A DNA stretch of 64,000 nt from Litsea cubeba (GCA_012931725.1 CM022948.1:62250962-62314961); one strand, 5' to 3'. Shown: positions 23,979 through 35,356, counted from the first letter of the stretch. Program-made: numbers and translations. The notes: generated by a model not told the origin, from the sequence alone.

Positions 23979-26837
23979 TTAAAAGTAAAATTTCTTGAGG
24001 TGCGACGCGTTCCATGGCCGCGGCAGCAGTTTCCCATTCATATCCTCAAGCTTATACGCGGAGCGTCCCGCGGTCGAGACTACCTTGAACGGACCGCGCC
24101 AGTTCGGGGCCAACTTGCCCTGATTCGGATCCTTGTCTGCGGGCAGTGCCTTCTTCAGGACCAGTTCTCCGATGAAAAACTTCCTCTCCCGAACTTTCTG
24201 ATTGTAATCCCTTGCTAGCCGCTGTTGATAGGCTGCTAAACGGATGGAAGCAGCTTCTCTGCGTTCTTCGGCCAGGTCCAGTCCCAGGGTTAGGTTTTTA
24301 TCGTTCTGGACCTGGTCAAAGAGCTCGGATCTGAGCGTTGGAAGGCCGATTTCGAGAGGGATCACGGCTTCCATTCCGTATGCCAAGGAGAATGGAGTTT
24401 CTGACGTGGAGCGCCTCGGAGTGGTCCTGTAGGCCCACAACACACTGGGTAGCTCTTCTACCCACCTTCCTTTGGCCCCATCGAGTCTCTTCTTGAGCCC
24501 ATCCAAGACCACTTTGTTGGAGATTTCAGCTTGGCCATTGCTCTGGGGATATGCCGGAGTCGAATAGTAGTTCCTGATGCCGAGTTCCTTGCAAAAGTTT
24601 TTGAAGAGGCTAGAGTCGAATTGGGTCCCGTTGTCCGAGACCAAGACTCGAGGGATGCCGAACCTTGTGACAATGTTCTTCCATACGAAGCTCTTGGAGT
24701 CCCGTTCCGTGATGGAAGATAATGCTTCCGCCTCGATCCACTTGGTGAAATAGTCGGTGGCCACTATCAGCCACCTTTTATTCCCCGGGGCTCGGTGGAG
24801 GGGTCCCACAATGTCCAGCCCCCACTGAGCAAAAGGCCATGGACTGGAGAGCGGGCTCAAATCCTGTGCAGGTTGATGGAGGTTGTGTGAGAACTTCTGG
24901 CACTTCTCGCATTTCATAGCGTACATCTGTGCATCCTTTTGCATGTATGGCCACCAGTATCCTTGGCTTATAGCCCGGTATGCTAGTGACCTTCCTCCGA
25001 TGTGACTTCCGCAGATGCCTTCATGTATTTCGTAAAGGAAGTCTTCAACTCGGCTTGGGTGGACGCACTGGAGATAAGGGCCCGTGAAGGATTTCCTGTA
25101 CAGCTTTCCTTCTGGAGAGAGCCAGAACCGGGCTGCCCGGAGCCTGATCTTGTGAGCTTGCGCTCTGTCCTCGGGGAGTTGGTCGTCCTTGAGGTACGCG
25201 ATGATGGGATCCATCCAACTGGGCCCGAGGTCAGCACACATGACCTGCCGTGGTGGGCTGAGCTCTATACTCGGCGATGTTAGTGAACCCACTTCTATAG
25301 TCCTCTTTTTTCCAGCTTCGACGGCGGAGGCCAAGTTGGCGAGCGCGTCGGCGTGTGAGTTAGAGTCTCTGCCGATTTGTTTGACTTCTACTTCCGGGAA
25401 TTGGGAGAGGAGTTTCTTGGCGAGGGTTAAATAGGCCGCCATCCTGTCGTCGCGGGCCTGATAATCTCCAGTGAGCTGGCTCGTCACCAACTGCGAGTCA
25501 CTGTAGATCACCAGCTGTTGAGCTCCGAGAACCTTGGCACTATTCAGCCCTGCCAGCAATGCTTCATACTCCGCCTCGTTATTTGACGCTCGGAAGTCAA
25601 GGGTCAGGGCTTGCTCGATGACTAGCCCTTCTGGAGACTGGAGGACTACGCCGACGCCGGCCCTTCTAGAGGTGGAAGACCCGTCAACGAAGACCTTCCA
25701 AGCCGAATCTCGGGAGGTGTGCCGAGATTGCTCGTAATCAGTCTCCGGGACTAGGCCATCCTGCCCATTGCCCCCCAGTTCGGGGTCGAGTGGGCTCGGC
25801 GCCGAACTCGGAGAAGTGAACTCGACGATGAAATCTGCCAAGACCTGCGCTTTGATCGCTGTCCGGGGCTGGTACTGGATATCGTATTGCCCTAGCTCCA
25901 CGGCCCATCTCGAAACTCGCCCAGAGAAGTCGGCCTTCCGGAAGACAGACTTGAGCTGGTGCTCCGTAACCACCACTATCGTGTGGGCCTGGAAATAGTG
26001 CAAGAGCTTCCGGGAGGCACTGACGAGGGCCAGTGCGAGTTTCTCCATTGGCAGGTACCTGGTTTCTGCGTCGAGGAGGGTCTTGCTTGTATAGTAGATG
26101 GGCTTTTGCTGCCCTTCATCTTCTCTGATCAGGACTGAGCTCACCGCATGGCTGGAGACTGCCAAGTATAAGTACAATGTTTCGCCTTTCTCCGGGGTTG
26201 ATAGTAGTGGAGGCGAGGCCAAGTAGGCCTTGAGTCCCTGGAGGGCCGAATCGCATTCTGGGGTCCACTCAAATCTCAGGTTCTTTCTTAGCAATTGAAA
26301 GAAAGGGCGGCATTTGTTGGAAGACTTGCTGATGAAGCGGTTGAGGGCGGCGGCCATGCCGGTGAGCCTTTGGACCTGCTTCGTTGTTGCTGGGCTCTGA
26401 ATTCCTAGGATCGCGGAGATCTGGTCCGGGTTTGCTTCGATACCCCGTCGCGTGACGAGGCTCCCTAAAAATTTGCCGGACCCGACTCCGAAGGCGCATT
26501 TGGAGGCGTTCAGCTTTAGACCGAACTTCCGGAGAACGTCGAAAACTTGCCCGAGATCCGCCAGATGGTCGCAAGATTGGGTGGATTTGACGACCATGTC
26601 GTCGATGTATACCTCGACTGTCTTGCCGAGGTGATCCTGGAACATTTTGGTGACCAATCTCTGATAGGTTGCCCCCGCATTTTTGAGACCGAACGGCATC
26701 ACCTTATAGCAATAGGTTCCCCTAGGAGTGATGAATGTCGTTTTCTCCTGATCCGGTCCGTACATGGGTATCTGATGATAACCGCGGTAGGCGTCGAGAA
26801 AACTCATCCTTTCGTGACCGGCGGTGGCGTCGATCAT
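23979..26837 (-). CDS. pol: Pol of the complete Tat element: RT, RNase H, archaeal-type RNase H, integrase
   Basis: A 952-codon open frame. It begins inside RT (MSFLDAYRGYHQIPM, first catalytic Asp), with MPFGLKNAGATYQRLV and the YIDD box. A first RNase H (PIYYTSKTLLDAETRYLP) follows. The second RNase H shows VFVDGSS, NNEAEYEALLAGLNSAK, YSDSQLV and HADALANLA. Integrase has HEGICGSHIGG and CEKCQKF of the zinc-binding domain, the catalytic WGLDIVGP, SDNGTQF and NGQAEISN (Asp, Asp, Glu all present), and a C-terminus ending HLKKFYF. The stop is at 23,979. The RT start lies upstream in another frame (27,780-26,930); an indel in an A-run near 26,930 separates them. This part of pol is otherwise uninterrupted. 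Confidence 0.9.
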   Translation of the reverse strand: MIDATAGHERMSFLDAYRGYHQIPMYGPDQEKTTFITPRGTYCYKVMPFGLKNAGATYQRLVTKMFQDHLGKTVEVYIDDMVVKSTQSCDHLADLGQVFDVLRKFGLKLNASKCAFGVGSGKFLGSLVTRRGIEANPDQISAILGIQSPATTKQVQRLTGMAAALNRFISKSSNKCRPFFQLLRKNLRFEWTPECDSALQGLKAYLASPPLLSTPEKGETLYLYLAVSSHAVSSVLIREDEGQQKPIYYTSKTLLDAETRYLPMEKLALALVSASRKLLHYFQAHTIVVVTEHQLKSVFRKADFSGRVSRWAVELGQYDIQYQPRTAIKAQVLADFIVEFTSPSSAPSPLDPELGGNGQDGLVPETDYEQSRHTSRDSAWKVFVDGSSTSRRAGVGVVLQSPEGLVIEQALTLDFRASNNEAEYEALLAGLNSAKVLGAQQLVIYSDSQLVTSQLTGDYQARDDRMAAYLTLAKKLLSQFPEVEVKQIGRDSNSHADALANLASAVEAGKKRTIEVGSLTSPSIELSPPRQVMCADLGPSWMDPIIAYLKDDQLPEDRAQAHKIRLRAARFWLSPEGKLYRKSFTGPYLQCVHPSRVEDFLYEIHEGICGSHIGGRSLAYRAISQGYWWPYMQKDAQMYAMKCEKCQKFSHNLHQPAQDLSPLSSPWPFAQWGLDIVGPLHRAPGNKRWLIVATDYFTKWIEAEALSSITERDSKSFVWKNIVTRFGIPRVLVSDNGTQFDSSLFKNFCKELGIRNYYSTPAYPQSNGQAEISNKVVLDGLKKRLDGAKGRWVEELPSVLWAYRTTPRRSTSETPFSLAYGMEAVIPLEIGLPTLRSELFDQVQNDKNLTLGLDLAEERREAASIRLAAYQQRLARDYNQKVRERKFFIGELVLKKALPADKDPNQGKLAPNWRGPFKVVSTAGRSAYKLEDMNGKLLPRPWNASHLKKFYF

Positions 26838-26919
26838 CTGGTCGATCTTCGGGAGGGGGAAGCAGTCTTTGGGACATGTTTTGTTGAGATCGGTGAAGTC
26901 GATGCAGACTCTCCATTTT

Positions 26920-27780
26920 TCGGTTTTCTTTTTTCACCACCACGGTATTTGCCAGCCACTTCGGGTATTGGACCTCTCTGATGGCGTTCGCCTCTAGCAG
27001 CTTCTCCACCTCTTCGACCACGGCCGCAGACTGGTCGATCCCGGACCTTCTCGCCTTCTGAACCACTGGCTTGACTTGAGGGTCCACATTTAGCCTGTGG
27101 CTCATAACCTCGGGGTTCACGCCTGGCATCTCCTGTGGTGTCCAGGCGAAGACGTCTCTGCTTTGCAATAGAAAACTGAGCAGCTCGGACCGCTCCTGCT
27201 CGGCGAGCTGGCTCCCAAGAAGGAAGTGTCTCTCAGGATCACTGGGGTCGATCCTGACCTCGGTGAGATCCTCGATGCTCTTCTCTCCTGGATCGCGGCC
27301 GACCCTGTCTAGCTCCGCTTCTAGTTCTGCCATGTGCACCTGCTTCGGCTCCTCCTCGCCGGACACCACGGCCATCATACAACGCTTGGCCATTTGCTGG
27401 TCCCCGTCGATTGTGACCACCTCGATTCTGCCATCCCTTTCCAAAGGGAATTTGAGCTTTTGATGGTAGGAAGAGTGGACGGCCTCTATCTGGTGCAGCC
27501 AGCTCCTCCCTACGATGGCATTGTAGGGAGATGGTGTGTCCACTACGAGGAAGTCAGCCACCACTGATGTGCCCCCTTCTTGTACTTTGAGGGAGATTCT
27601 CCCTTTGGGGTATACGGGCTTGGCGCTGAACCCTATCAGGGGGGTCCGTGCCTCCTGGAGGTCTTCTTCTGTGAGTCCCATCTTAGTAAAGCAGTCGAAG
27701 TAGAGGATCTCGGACGAGCTGCCGGGGTCAACGAGGATCCTCTGCACCTTGCAACTTCCCAACTTCAGGGCCATAATTAG
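26920..27780 (-). pseudogene. Protease and N-terminal RT of the complete Tat element
   Basis: The frame enters from gag across the hAT insertion site: positions 28,419 and 27,780 join in frame once the 630-bp element and one TSD copy are removed. The aspartic protease motif is VDPGSSSEIL, and the typical NAIVGRSWLH follows. RT begins with HPLNVDP-type sequence and YPKWLANTVVVKK. A 1-nt change in the A-run at about 26,926-26,936 throws RT out of frame with the long pol ORF that ends at 23,979. Confidence 0.8.
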
Positions 27781-28410
27781 TAGGGGTGAGCAATCGGTTA
27801 ATCGGTCGGTTATTTTAAAAATTTTTGACCAAACCGATTTTTTGACCACTTTAATGTATTAACCGAACCGAACCGATTTTTTGTTTTGTAAAATTTTTAA
27901 CCGAACCGAGCCGAACCGAATTATTTAGGTTCGGTTTTCGGTCGGTTCGGTTAATGTGATGCATTTTGTTGGACTTAATAATTGCCCAAGTTTTTTAAAA
28001 TTTAGAACTAGATTGCTATATTATATACATTTCATTTATGAAATTGGGCTTAATAATTGGCCTATAAATCCATTATCCATAAATGATATATCATAGAAGT
28101 GCTTGAAAATACATTAAACACAATTACACAAATAGATAATAACCATAAACAACACTCCAACTAACAAGTCTAAAAATACTTAGTAGGTTGGGTAATGGGT
28201 AATAAAAATATTCAAAACAAAATTGCATATATTTCGGTTAATCGGTTAATCGGTTAAATAAGATCATTAACCGAACCGAAATTATATAACCGAATTTTCC
28301 AGGAAATTTACCCGAACTTGACCGAATTACCCGAAATAACCGAACCGAAATTAAATTTCGGCTACGGTTCGGTTTGGTAAATCGGTCGGTTCGGTTTTTG
28401 CTCACCCCTA
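27781..28410. mobile_element. Non-autonomous hAT element, 630 bp, rich in aaccgaacc
   Basis: Terminal inverted repeat taggggtgagcaa at both ends and an 8-bp TSD ataattag (27,773-27,780 and 28,411-28,418), both typical of hAT elements. The subterminal regions are dense in ggttcggtta and aaccgaaccg on opposite strands; the centre is A/T-rich and non-coding. It interrupts the gag-protease frame of the Tat element and is therefore the youngest of the three insertions stacked here. Confidence 0.92.
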
Positions 28411-28418
28411 ATAATTAG

Positions 28419-30335
28419 TGGGTCATTGTGAGGGAGTTGAACCCCCTTCAGGTCCTCGTCTGAGAACCAGATCTTCGGCCTTTCTTTGCGAGCTTTTTTA
28501 GGGGATGGCCCGAGTTCGGCCGACATGACCTGTTTCCCATGGGAGGCCCTCCTGGCCTCAGCGCGCGCCTGACCGCTGTTCTGCTTGGTAGGGGCTAGGT
28601 GGATGACGCTTATAATCCTTTCCGACCCGTCGCTGTCGTGGTTCTCCTCAGTTCGGCGTCGAGGTCGGTCGTTGCTCCCGCTGCCTGCTTTTTTGTAGTA
28701 TTCCTTCAGGTGCCCGTCCTTGACGAGCCTTTCGAGATGATTCTCGAGGGAGTGACAGCCCTCAGTGTCATGCCCGTTCTGCTTGTGGTAGGCGCAGAAC
28801 TTCGTCTGATCCCTCGTGGAGGGATCGCCCCTCATAGGGAATGGCCATTTAAAGTATGGCTTTCCCTGGATCTTTTCCAGTATCCGGTGAATCGGCTCTT
28901 TGAAAACCGTATTGACCCTCTCGCGCGAAGAGTAGGACGGTCTATGTCTCTTGCTTCCTCCTGAAGCGCTGGTCGGGGTCGACGACTGGCCACCCGAGTG
29001 GTGGTCTCGGCTTGTTTCTCCTCTGCGGTAGGTCCTCTTCTCCCCCCCAGAGGCTCGATCTTCCCTCCGAGATCGATCCTCCTGCCGCGGTTGGTCCTCC
29101 CTCCGAGGACGGCTCTCGTTCCGAGACTTACTCCTAGAAACGCCAAAGCTCTCATTGGCCCGCGCTTCGTCCTCCTCCTGCTCGATGTACTTGTTCACCC
29201 TTGCCATGAGGGCTGTTACAGAGAGGACAGGGTTTCGGACGAGCTCCTTTCGAAGCTCGCATCCTGGCAGGAGGGCGTGCTGGAAGGACTTGATCGCGAC
29301 ATCTTCGGAGGAGTTGTCGATTTGACTGTAAACCGTCCAGAATCTTTTGGCAAACTGAGTGACGCTTTCACTCCACCTCATTCTGAGAGCCATGATATCG
29401 CTGTCGGTCTTGGGAATGACTCTGTGCGCCTAAAATTTCCCAAGAAAGGAGTCCCGCAACTGGGCCCAGCTCGTGATCGATCCTTCGGGGAGCGCACAGA
29501 ACCATTTGAGGGGTAGGTCCCCCAGGCTGGAGGAGAAGACTCTGCAATTGAGGTGCCCAACGTCGCCCCAGACGGACAGTTTTTGGGTGAAATGGCGGAG
29601 GTGTGCTGCTGGATCCGAGGTTCCGTCGTAGAGGACGAACCTCGGAACGCTGAACTTCTTAGGGAGGGGGTACTCGATTATCTCTCTGGAGAAGGGTGAT
29701 GAGTCGAGGCCAGCGAAGTCGGGGAGGTCTGGTTGGCTTTGGGCGAGCCCTGCCTCCTTCCGGGTGTTCTGGATGGCCTGCTTGACCAGGCGGTCGATCA
29801 GAGCCTGCTGATCTGCCGCCTCCGATCTCGGCACCGACCCCCTGTCCTCGTGGTTATGGCAAGAACTCCCGACGTGACTCCGCTCGCGACTCTTATCGTT
29901 CAGATGCTCCCTCAGGTCTTTGCCGGTGACGGGACCCTTCCTGCCTATGGGATCACCGCCCCCGGGGACTACTTCTTTCTCTCGGAGCTGCTGCCTAAGC
30001 TGGCGGATAAGATCGTCTTTCTCCTGGAGGGCGAGATTCTGAGCCCTGATTGCGGCTTGAGCGGGGTCGGCTCTGTCGCCTCCACGGTCCGAGTGGCGCC
30101 CGGATCGGTGTGACCCCGCCGCTGCCGGGGCCTTGCCCTTCGAGAAGCGCTCCTGAAGGGGAGCGTTCAGCCGCGGCAGACCCTCCACCTCAAGCGGGGA
30201 TGACGCGGACTCGGTATGGTAGCTTTCTACCTCTGCGGCCTCCCTCGACGTTTAGGGCAATGGCCCAGGGAGAACCAGTGGCCCTGCGGGGAGGGACTTC
30301 GGGTGCTCTGCGCCTCTCTTGTTTCTCGGAGCCAT
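28419..30335 (-). pseudogene. gag: gag of the complete Tat element, with two in-frame stops
   Basis: The first ATG, at 30,335 in a good context (accatggc), opens a frame that hits TAA at 30,252-30,254 after 27 codons, then continues in the same frame to a TAG at 29,430-29,432, and on to the hAT insertion. The capsid core follows 29,700 (LPKKFSVPRFVLYDGTSDPA, WFCALPEGSITSWAQLRDSF) and continues after the TAG (MRWSESVTQFAKRFW, LLPGCELRKELV). A basic linker and a zinc-knuckle-like CAYHKQNGHDTEGC follow. A coiled-coil stretch (ALQEKDDLIRQLRQQLREKE) lies near the N-terminus. The two stops make a full gag impossible without readthrough. A later ATG at 30,188 would bypass the first stop but not the second. 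Confidence 0.85.
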
Positions 30336-30396
30336 GGTGATTGAAAAGGATTTTGGGAAAGATTTTGAGAAAGGTTTTGGGGTATGGGTTAGTACT

Positions 30397-30414
30397 TTCC
30401 CACAGACGGCGCCA
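30397..30414 (-). other. Primer-binding site of the complete Tat element
   Basis: On the minus strand tggcgccgtctgtgggaa begins 2 nt after the 5' LTR. This word is the usual PBS in many plant Ty3 elements. Confidence 0.88.
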
Positions 30415-30416
30415 AT

Positions 30417-31153
30417 TGTAAGTGCCTAAAAATTAAGGACTTTAGATCAGGGATTGGGATCCTTGATTCGGGTAGTTTGGACGAAGATTGTCGTGGCTCC
30501 GACTGGACCTGAGGAGGAAGAGAGGGAAAACACGTCAGAGGACCCTGGCTGCTGGCAGCGCAAGGCTCTCCGATGCTTAAGTTAGTTCAGGAAATGAGCA
30601 AGGGAGATGGAGAGGAAATCGCAGAGTGAGAGTGTGTATTCTCGATTGCGTACCTTTAGGATGGAAGTGAAGGTGCTATTATAGGTGATGGGGTTGACCA
30701 TTGTGGGCGAGTTCCAAGACCGGGCCGGCCACTCGAGTGGCTGCGTCGACTCAGCCCATAATGCATTAAATGCTGACCCACGCTTCATTAAATGCTAGGC
30801 TTGCTGGGTCAGGCGGCGGTTCTGATTTTTGGGCCAGGTCCCATCAGGCCTGGCCCGGAGCCATGCCCTGGGGGCGCACGTGCCCTGTACGCGCCGTTTT
30901 GTCAGTGATGATGGTCTGCAGGGCATGCCTTAGCATGCGCCGTTGCCCTGTCGTGGGGTCCCATCAATCTCTGTCAAATCCGCGTTGTCGGGGTTGATGC
31001 CGAGGTCGGATAGGTCCGACTTCGGAAGCTCCTACCTCGGCGGATGCCGCGGTCCTTCGGCCGCGGTCAGCTTTGGCCTTGGGGAGGCATAATCATTCTG
31101 TTCTGAGGTTAGGGCCAGTGCCGATCTTGGCTTAGTGAAAACACCCCCACACA
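30417..31153 (-). repeat. 5' LTR of the complete Tat element
   Basis: 737 bp, nearly identical to the LTR at 19,364-20,100. Its TATA box has lost one base: ctattatag on the + strand at 30,676-30,684, against ctatttatag in the 3' LTR. This is the LTR that would drive transcription of the element. Confidence 0.93.
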
Positions 31154-32867
31154 GTGATGTCTATGGTTGAATGGTGATTGCTTGATGCTAAAGGAGGTTT
31201 AGTATGTGTGGGAATGGAAGGTGGAAGTGGAAGAAGGAGGCAAAGAAAAATAAAAAAATGTAAAATGGGTACAGAAATCCGCACAGAAAGGACAGGGAGC
31301 GGACCAGGCTCTGCCTGCCAGGGACTCGAGCGACCCAATGGGCCGCTCGAGTGGACCAGCCTCGGGATGGGCTCCGCTCGACCCAGGCCTGTTTTCCGGC
31401 CCTCTTCTCCCTCTTTTTTAGGGTGTGTAGGTCCCCTATCGATGAATAGAAGCCCGGGAATTGAAATATGATATATGGAAATCCGTGAAATCAAAATATT
31501 GAACTTGGAACACTTTGAATTATAAATCAAATGGGAAAAATGTGAGAAAGGTTTGATGTCGGAAATTACCGAGAAATTATTATAAGTCTTGACGTACACT
31601 TTACACCCTTAAATGTTGGAGATTTTCAGTGGTACCAAACTCTCCTCTTATAAATCGACATTGAGGGGCTAAGTGTGTATCGAGGCGACCATAGGTAAGT
31701 CATTAAACTATTAAACATTACTTCATTCCAAGTTAGAGAAATTTGTATGATTTCTACAAATTGATCTGAAATAGATTTGAGTGGTTCGCCACATTAATAT
31801 CGGTAATGCTACTCATTTGTTTCGATTGTAATTGTCAATATGTATTTGTTTAGAGTAGCTCCTCTTATCGATTTTGAAATATATTGCTATGATTTGATTT
31901 ATATCGATTCAGGCTTTGAACGGCACCACTAAGCTTAGGTCACCTAGTTGGACTGATCACCCAGCTTAGGATCTTTAAATTATTTGACAACTGCAGTTTG
32001 GACCATTCTGTTTGCTCTAGCCATGGCAATGGCTATTTGTGTGTTCCAGCTATGGCAACGGCTTATCCGGCCATAGAAACGGCTATCTGTATTCCAACCA
32101 TTTTATATGGCAACGACTATTTGTTTGTGTTCTCTTGTTACTTTGGTAATAGGAGAATTTAGCTAAATGTGGATTGCCATTATTTTTACTCGGTTTGTTA
32201 TGTTTCTTCGAAATTGTCAATGTTCTAGAAATTGTTTTCTCCATTTCATCAATATTTATGTTTAATATTTCAAATGACTTTATAATGTTTTATAAATACT
32301 TGTCACTCTATTATCTGCTTATTTGCTTGTCAGACTGTCGTGTCTGATTCTCTCTTGTTTGGTGCCAGATCTCGACCCCGCTGCCTTTGAGGCGGAGCGA
32401 GCGGAGGAGGCGGTAGAACCTCCGGTTGGACACGAGTGACAGCCCAATGATGTCATCTAGACGTCAGGTTGGGTGATGAAACGAATCATATTTTGGGGTA
32501 GATGTTTATTTTGGGAACTTGTTTAATAGCCTTTGTTGGCTTTGTTGGGAATTGTATAACTATAACTTAATTTGGTATTGTATTAAACTTGAATTAACTA
32601 TGGGCTTGCTTATGATATATTTCTCTTTTGATACAAGGTTGATTGTTCATTTTATGTACTTAATTGGAATAAGTGTTTGCTACATTGCTTCCACGCATTT
32701 TATATATTGTCAAAATGTGATTGTTGTATTGTGATGGATCGGTTTTGGGATCCTCACCGTGGAAACCTGTGAGAAACTAGCGCGGACGGGCGTAATTTTC
32801 TGGCTTGTCGCGCCACAGCCCCAGATTAGGGACATGGTTTGTTAGGTCTCGGTTCGGGGGTGTGACA

Positions 32868-33721
32868 ACCATCATGCATGAGATGTTATAATACTTGAAA
32901 TATAATATTATAAATAGATCGTTATTGGTCTCGTAGTCAGATTTCTAAGTTATTTGGGTACGCCTGCTATGACAAGTGAATTAGAGAAATCTATGGTACA
33001 TCAAGAACATTTGCTAAATATACAGTTATTATTTTGGAAGCGCATGGTTGTATCATTGCCTGGTGACTGGACAAGTAGGAGTCCATATTTGATTAAATTC
33101 TAATCATTAGCAAAAGGTACTTCCAACATAGCTAGATCCAAAACTTTGTCTTTCACCCTGTGTTGGGATCATTTCCCTAGTGTTTTATTATTCTTCTTTG
33201 AGATCCCCTATGCCTTGCATAATCAATTCCAACAACCCTTTAGGATGCCATGGAGTTGTAAGTTTTGAAAAAAAAAAAAAAAGGGGGAATTGGGTGACGA
33301 TATTGCCAAGTTTTGAAAAAAAAAAAAAAGGGGGAATTGGGTGACGATATTGCCAAGTTTTGAAAAAAAAAAAAAACTATGGCACGCTCTGTTGGTGTTG
33401 ATATTTTTCTTAACTTTTCCATTTAATTAGAGTTTAGACTAGGTTTAATTCATATAAAAGTTTTTAATATACAAAATCTTTGCAATATCCTATAGAATAA
33501 GGGCACAACAGTTTTTGTGCTCATTCTATCTTGTACGAATTACTCAAATTTCTTTTAAGGCCAACCATTGCTAGCCAAAAGTCCATATCTAAAGACACCT
33601 ATCAGATCAAAATCCCTAGTTTGATGGTATTTTTGTTTTTTGGTATAGCATAATTTGATTAATTTTTTTTTTAAATTCAGTCAATTAAACAAGAAGAAAG
33701 ACATTACGATACAAGAGAAAC
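32868..33721. other. A/T-rich spacer with a short A-run repeat
   Basis: No gene recognised. It holds a tandem repeat at 33,260-33,376: units of 46-48 bp, each with aagttttg, a run of 13-15 A, and gggggaattgggtgacgata. Confidence 0.6.
33260..33376 (+). repeat. Tandem repeat, 46-48 bp unit, 2.5 copies
   Basis: Units begin aagttttg at 33,260, 33,308 and 33,354. They differ only in A-run length. The third unit is cut after the A-run. Confidence 0.85.
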
Positions 33722-34396
33722 TATTGGATTCTTGTGTATTTCAAAAGTTGAAAATATTTTTTGGTCTTTTTCTAACTAGTTTTTTTTAATATTTTTCTTT
33801 TAATTTCTTAAGACATTTTATCAGAAAAATCTCCTAAATAAGATAACCAATCCTAAAACTTTTATAATAATGGCTAAAGGCCTTCAGCCGACTGAAACAG
33901 AGGCGAAAGGGAAGATTCCAACCTCGACACTGCACCCAAATTGAAGATTAGAAACAGTGTTCCGAAACGGTCTAAAACCGTTTATAATTTGGGGGCGGTC
34001 GGTCGGTTTCACCGTTTCAAAACCAAAATCAACCCGCTCAAAACCCCCTTTGTTTTTTTAAAAGGGAAACGTGCCTGAAGCCCTGAGCTCATTTTGGTAA
34101 GCACAAGACTAGTTGTTGCTCCTGCTCTTCCTCTCTTCTTGCTGCTCCTTCTCTCTCTCATCGTGCCTTGGATTTCTCAATCTTATGGGTTTTCCAGCTG
34201 CTCATCTGAATGCATTCAGTTTAGATTATTCTCTCATTGTCGGAGGTAAGAAATCAATTCGATTCCATATCGTCAAAGCACAGAACCTCTGACCCATCTT
34301 TCGATTTTCTCATCACCAGCAACAAAACCCTTAAAATATAATCCAACAAAACCCCAATAATGATCCAAACGAAACCCCAAACCCTCCTCCAACGCC

Positions 34397-34522
34397 ACGG
34401 AAGTCAAGCTCTGCAACAAGGACAACCACGAGATGCACGACAACTTCGCCAACATCTGCACCATCATCAAAGCCATTGAAAAGCTCGAAACTGCAACTAA
34501 AGAAATTTGTAATGACAATTGC
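34397..34522 (+). pseudogene. VPS28-like N-terminal fragment (ESCRT-I subunit)
   Basis: The reading starting at 34,397 gives TEVKLCNKDNHEMHDNFA and then IIKAIEKLETA. This fits the N-terminus of plant VPS28, a core subunit of the ESCRT-I complex that sorts ubiquitinated membrane proteins into endosomal vesicles. The position of the normal start codon reads ACG instead of ATG. The similarity stops after about 33 codons, so this is a short, dead gene piece. It lies inside the Mutator-like element, consistent with capture of a host gene fragment. Identification is from memory of the family motif and needs a protein search. Confidence 0.6.
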
Positions 34523-35356
34523 ATTTGTAGGTTTCCGTGTTTATAGTAGAAGATCTGCATGATGATCTGGAGTATGTGGTTGTGAATGTTGGTTGAGATT
34601 AACGGATTTTGATTTCTGGAGTTGCAGGTTTTCGTTTCTTTGATGTTTCTAATATAATGCATTTTTGGGGCTATATTAGCTGATACAACTTTGGGTTTGG
34701 TTTTTTATTCTCCGGAATTTTTTGGTGTTTTCCCCTTGTGTTGGTGTTGGTGTTAATGTTGTAAATAGGTGTAGAAAGAGGAGGATATTTTTTTAGTAGA
34801 TGAGTTTTCGGGGTTCTGATGAGGTGGGAAGTCTTAGTAGCAGCAGTACTTGGTCATTATTTTCTTTTTTTTTTCTAGTTTATACATTGTCACCATCTGT
34901 TTGTATTTATTCCTCTTCTTTCTTATTATCATATCTTTTACTAGTGCTTACCATCTGTTTGGTTATTTTTCCTTTTTCTTTTTTCTCTATATATGATTAG
35001 TGCCCAACATCTGTTTGTTCATATTAGTCAATCATCTGTTTGTAGATGTTACTCTTATTTTTTCTCGTTTGGTCATGTTTATGTTATTAGTGCTTACCCT
35101 GCGTTGTTTATATTCTCCGTTGAAAAGTAGTATAAATGGTATGTCCAATCTATATTTTTAGTTTAACCATTCTAAAGATGTTGCCCTCACTAGTACAGAT
35201 TGTTAGTTATGCCTTTGGTCCTACGCCATAAGATGACTAATTGAGGCATCATAACCTCGGGTTTGGATAATAGGCCAATGAGTTAATCCTAACCATTGGA
35301 TCAGTGAGACCTGGTGTGGACTAAATCTGAAATTCATGCATATGGATGGACTCATA

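Larger units (their letters stand above)
19364..31153 (-). mobile_element. Complete Ty3/gypsy Tat-type retrotransposon, 11,790 bp
   Basis: Two 737-bp LTRs (3' LTR 19,364-20,100; 5' LTR 30,417-31,153) are flanked by a perfect TSD gtgat (19,359-19,363 and 31,154-31,158). The element is read on the minus strand: LTR, PBS 30,397-30,414, gag, protease, RT, RNase H, second RNase H, integrase, a 73-bp tandem array, an antisense gene, PPT 20,101-20,113, LTR. By my count the LTRs differ by four substitutions and two 1-nt indels, so insertion was recent. A 630-bp hAT element sits between gag and protease. Gag has two stops and RT one frameshift. Confidence 0.93.
18091..32867 (+). mobile_element. Solo LTR (~2.98 kb net), split by the complete Tat element
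   Basis: Left part 18,091-19,363 begins tgtcagaccccga. Right part 31,159-32,867 ends ggttcgggggtgtgaca. The two ends form the short inverted ends expected of an LTR. Removing the inserted 11.8-kb element and one TSD copy leaves about 2,982 bp, a length and end type typical of large chromovirus (Tekay/Del-like) LTRs; that lineage is an inference. The flanks read accga on the left and accat on the right, so the TSD is imperfect. No coding region of this element is left. Orientation is uncertain because no PBS or PPT remains. Confidence 0.65.

Noticed and set aside
32519..32734. Short ORF in the right half of the split solo LTR
   Set aside because: A/T-rich chance ORF inside an LTR, no domain.
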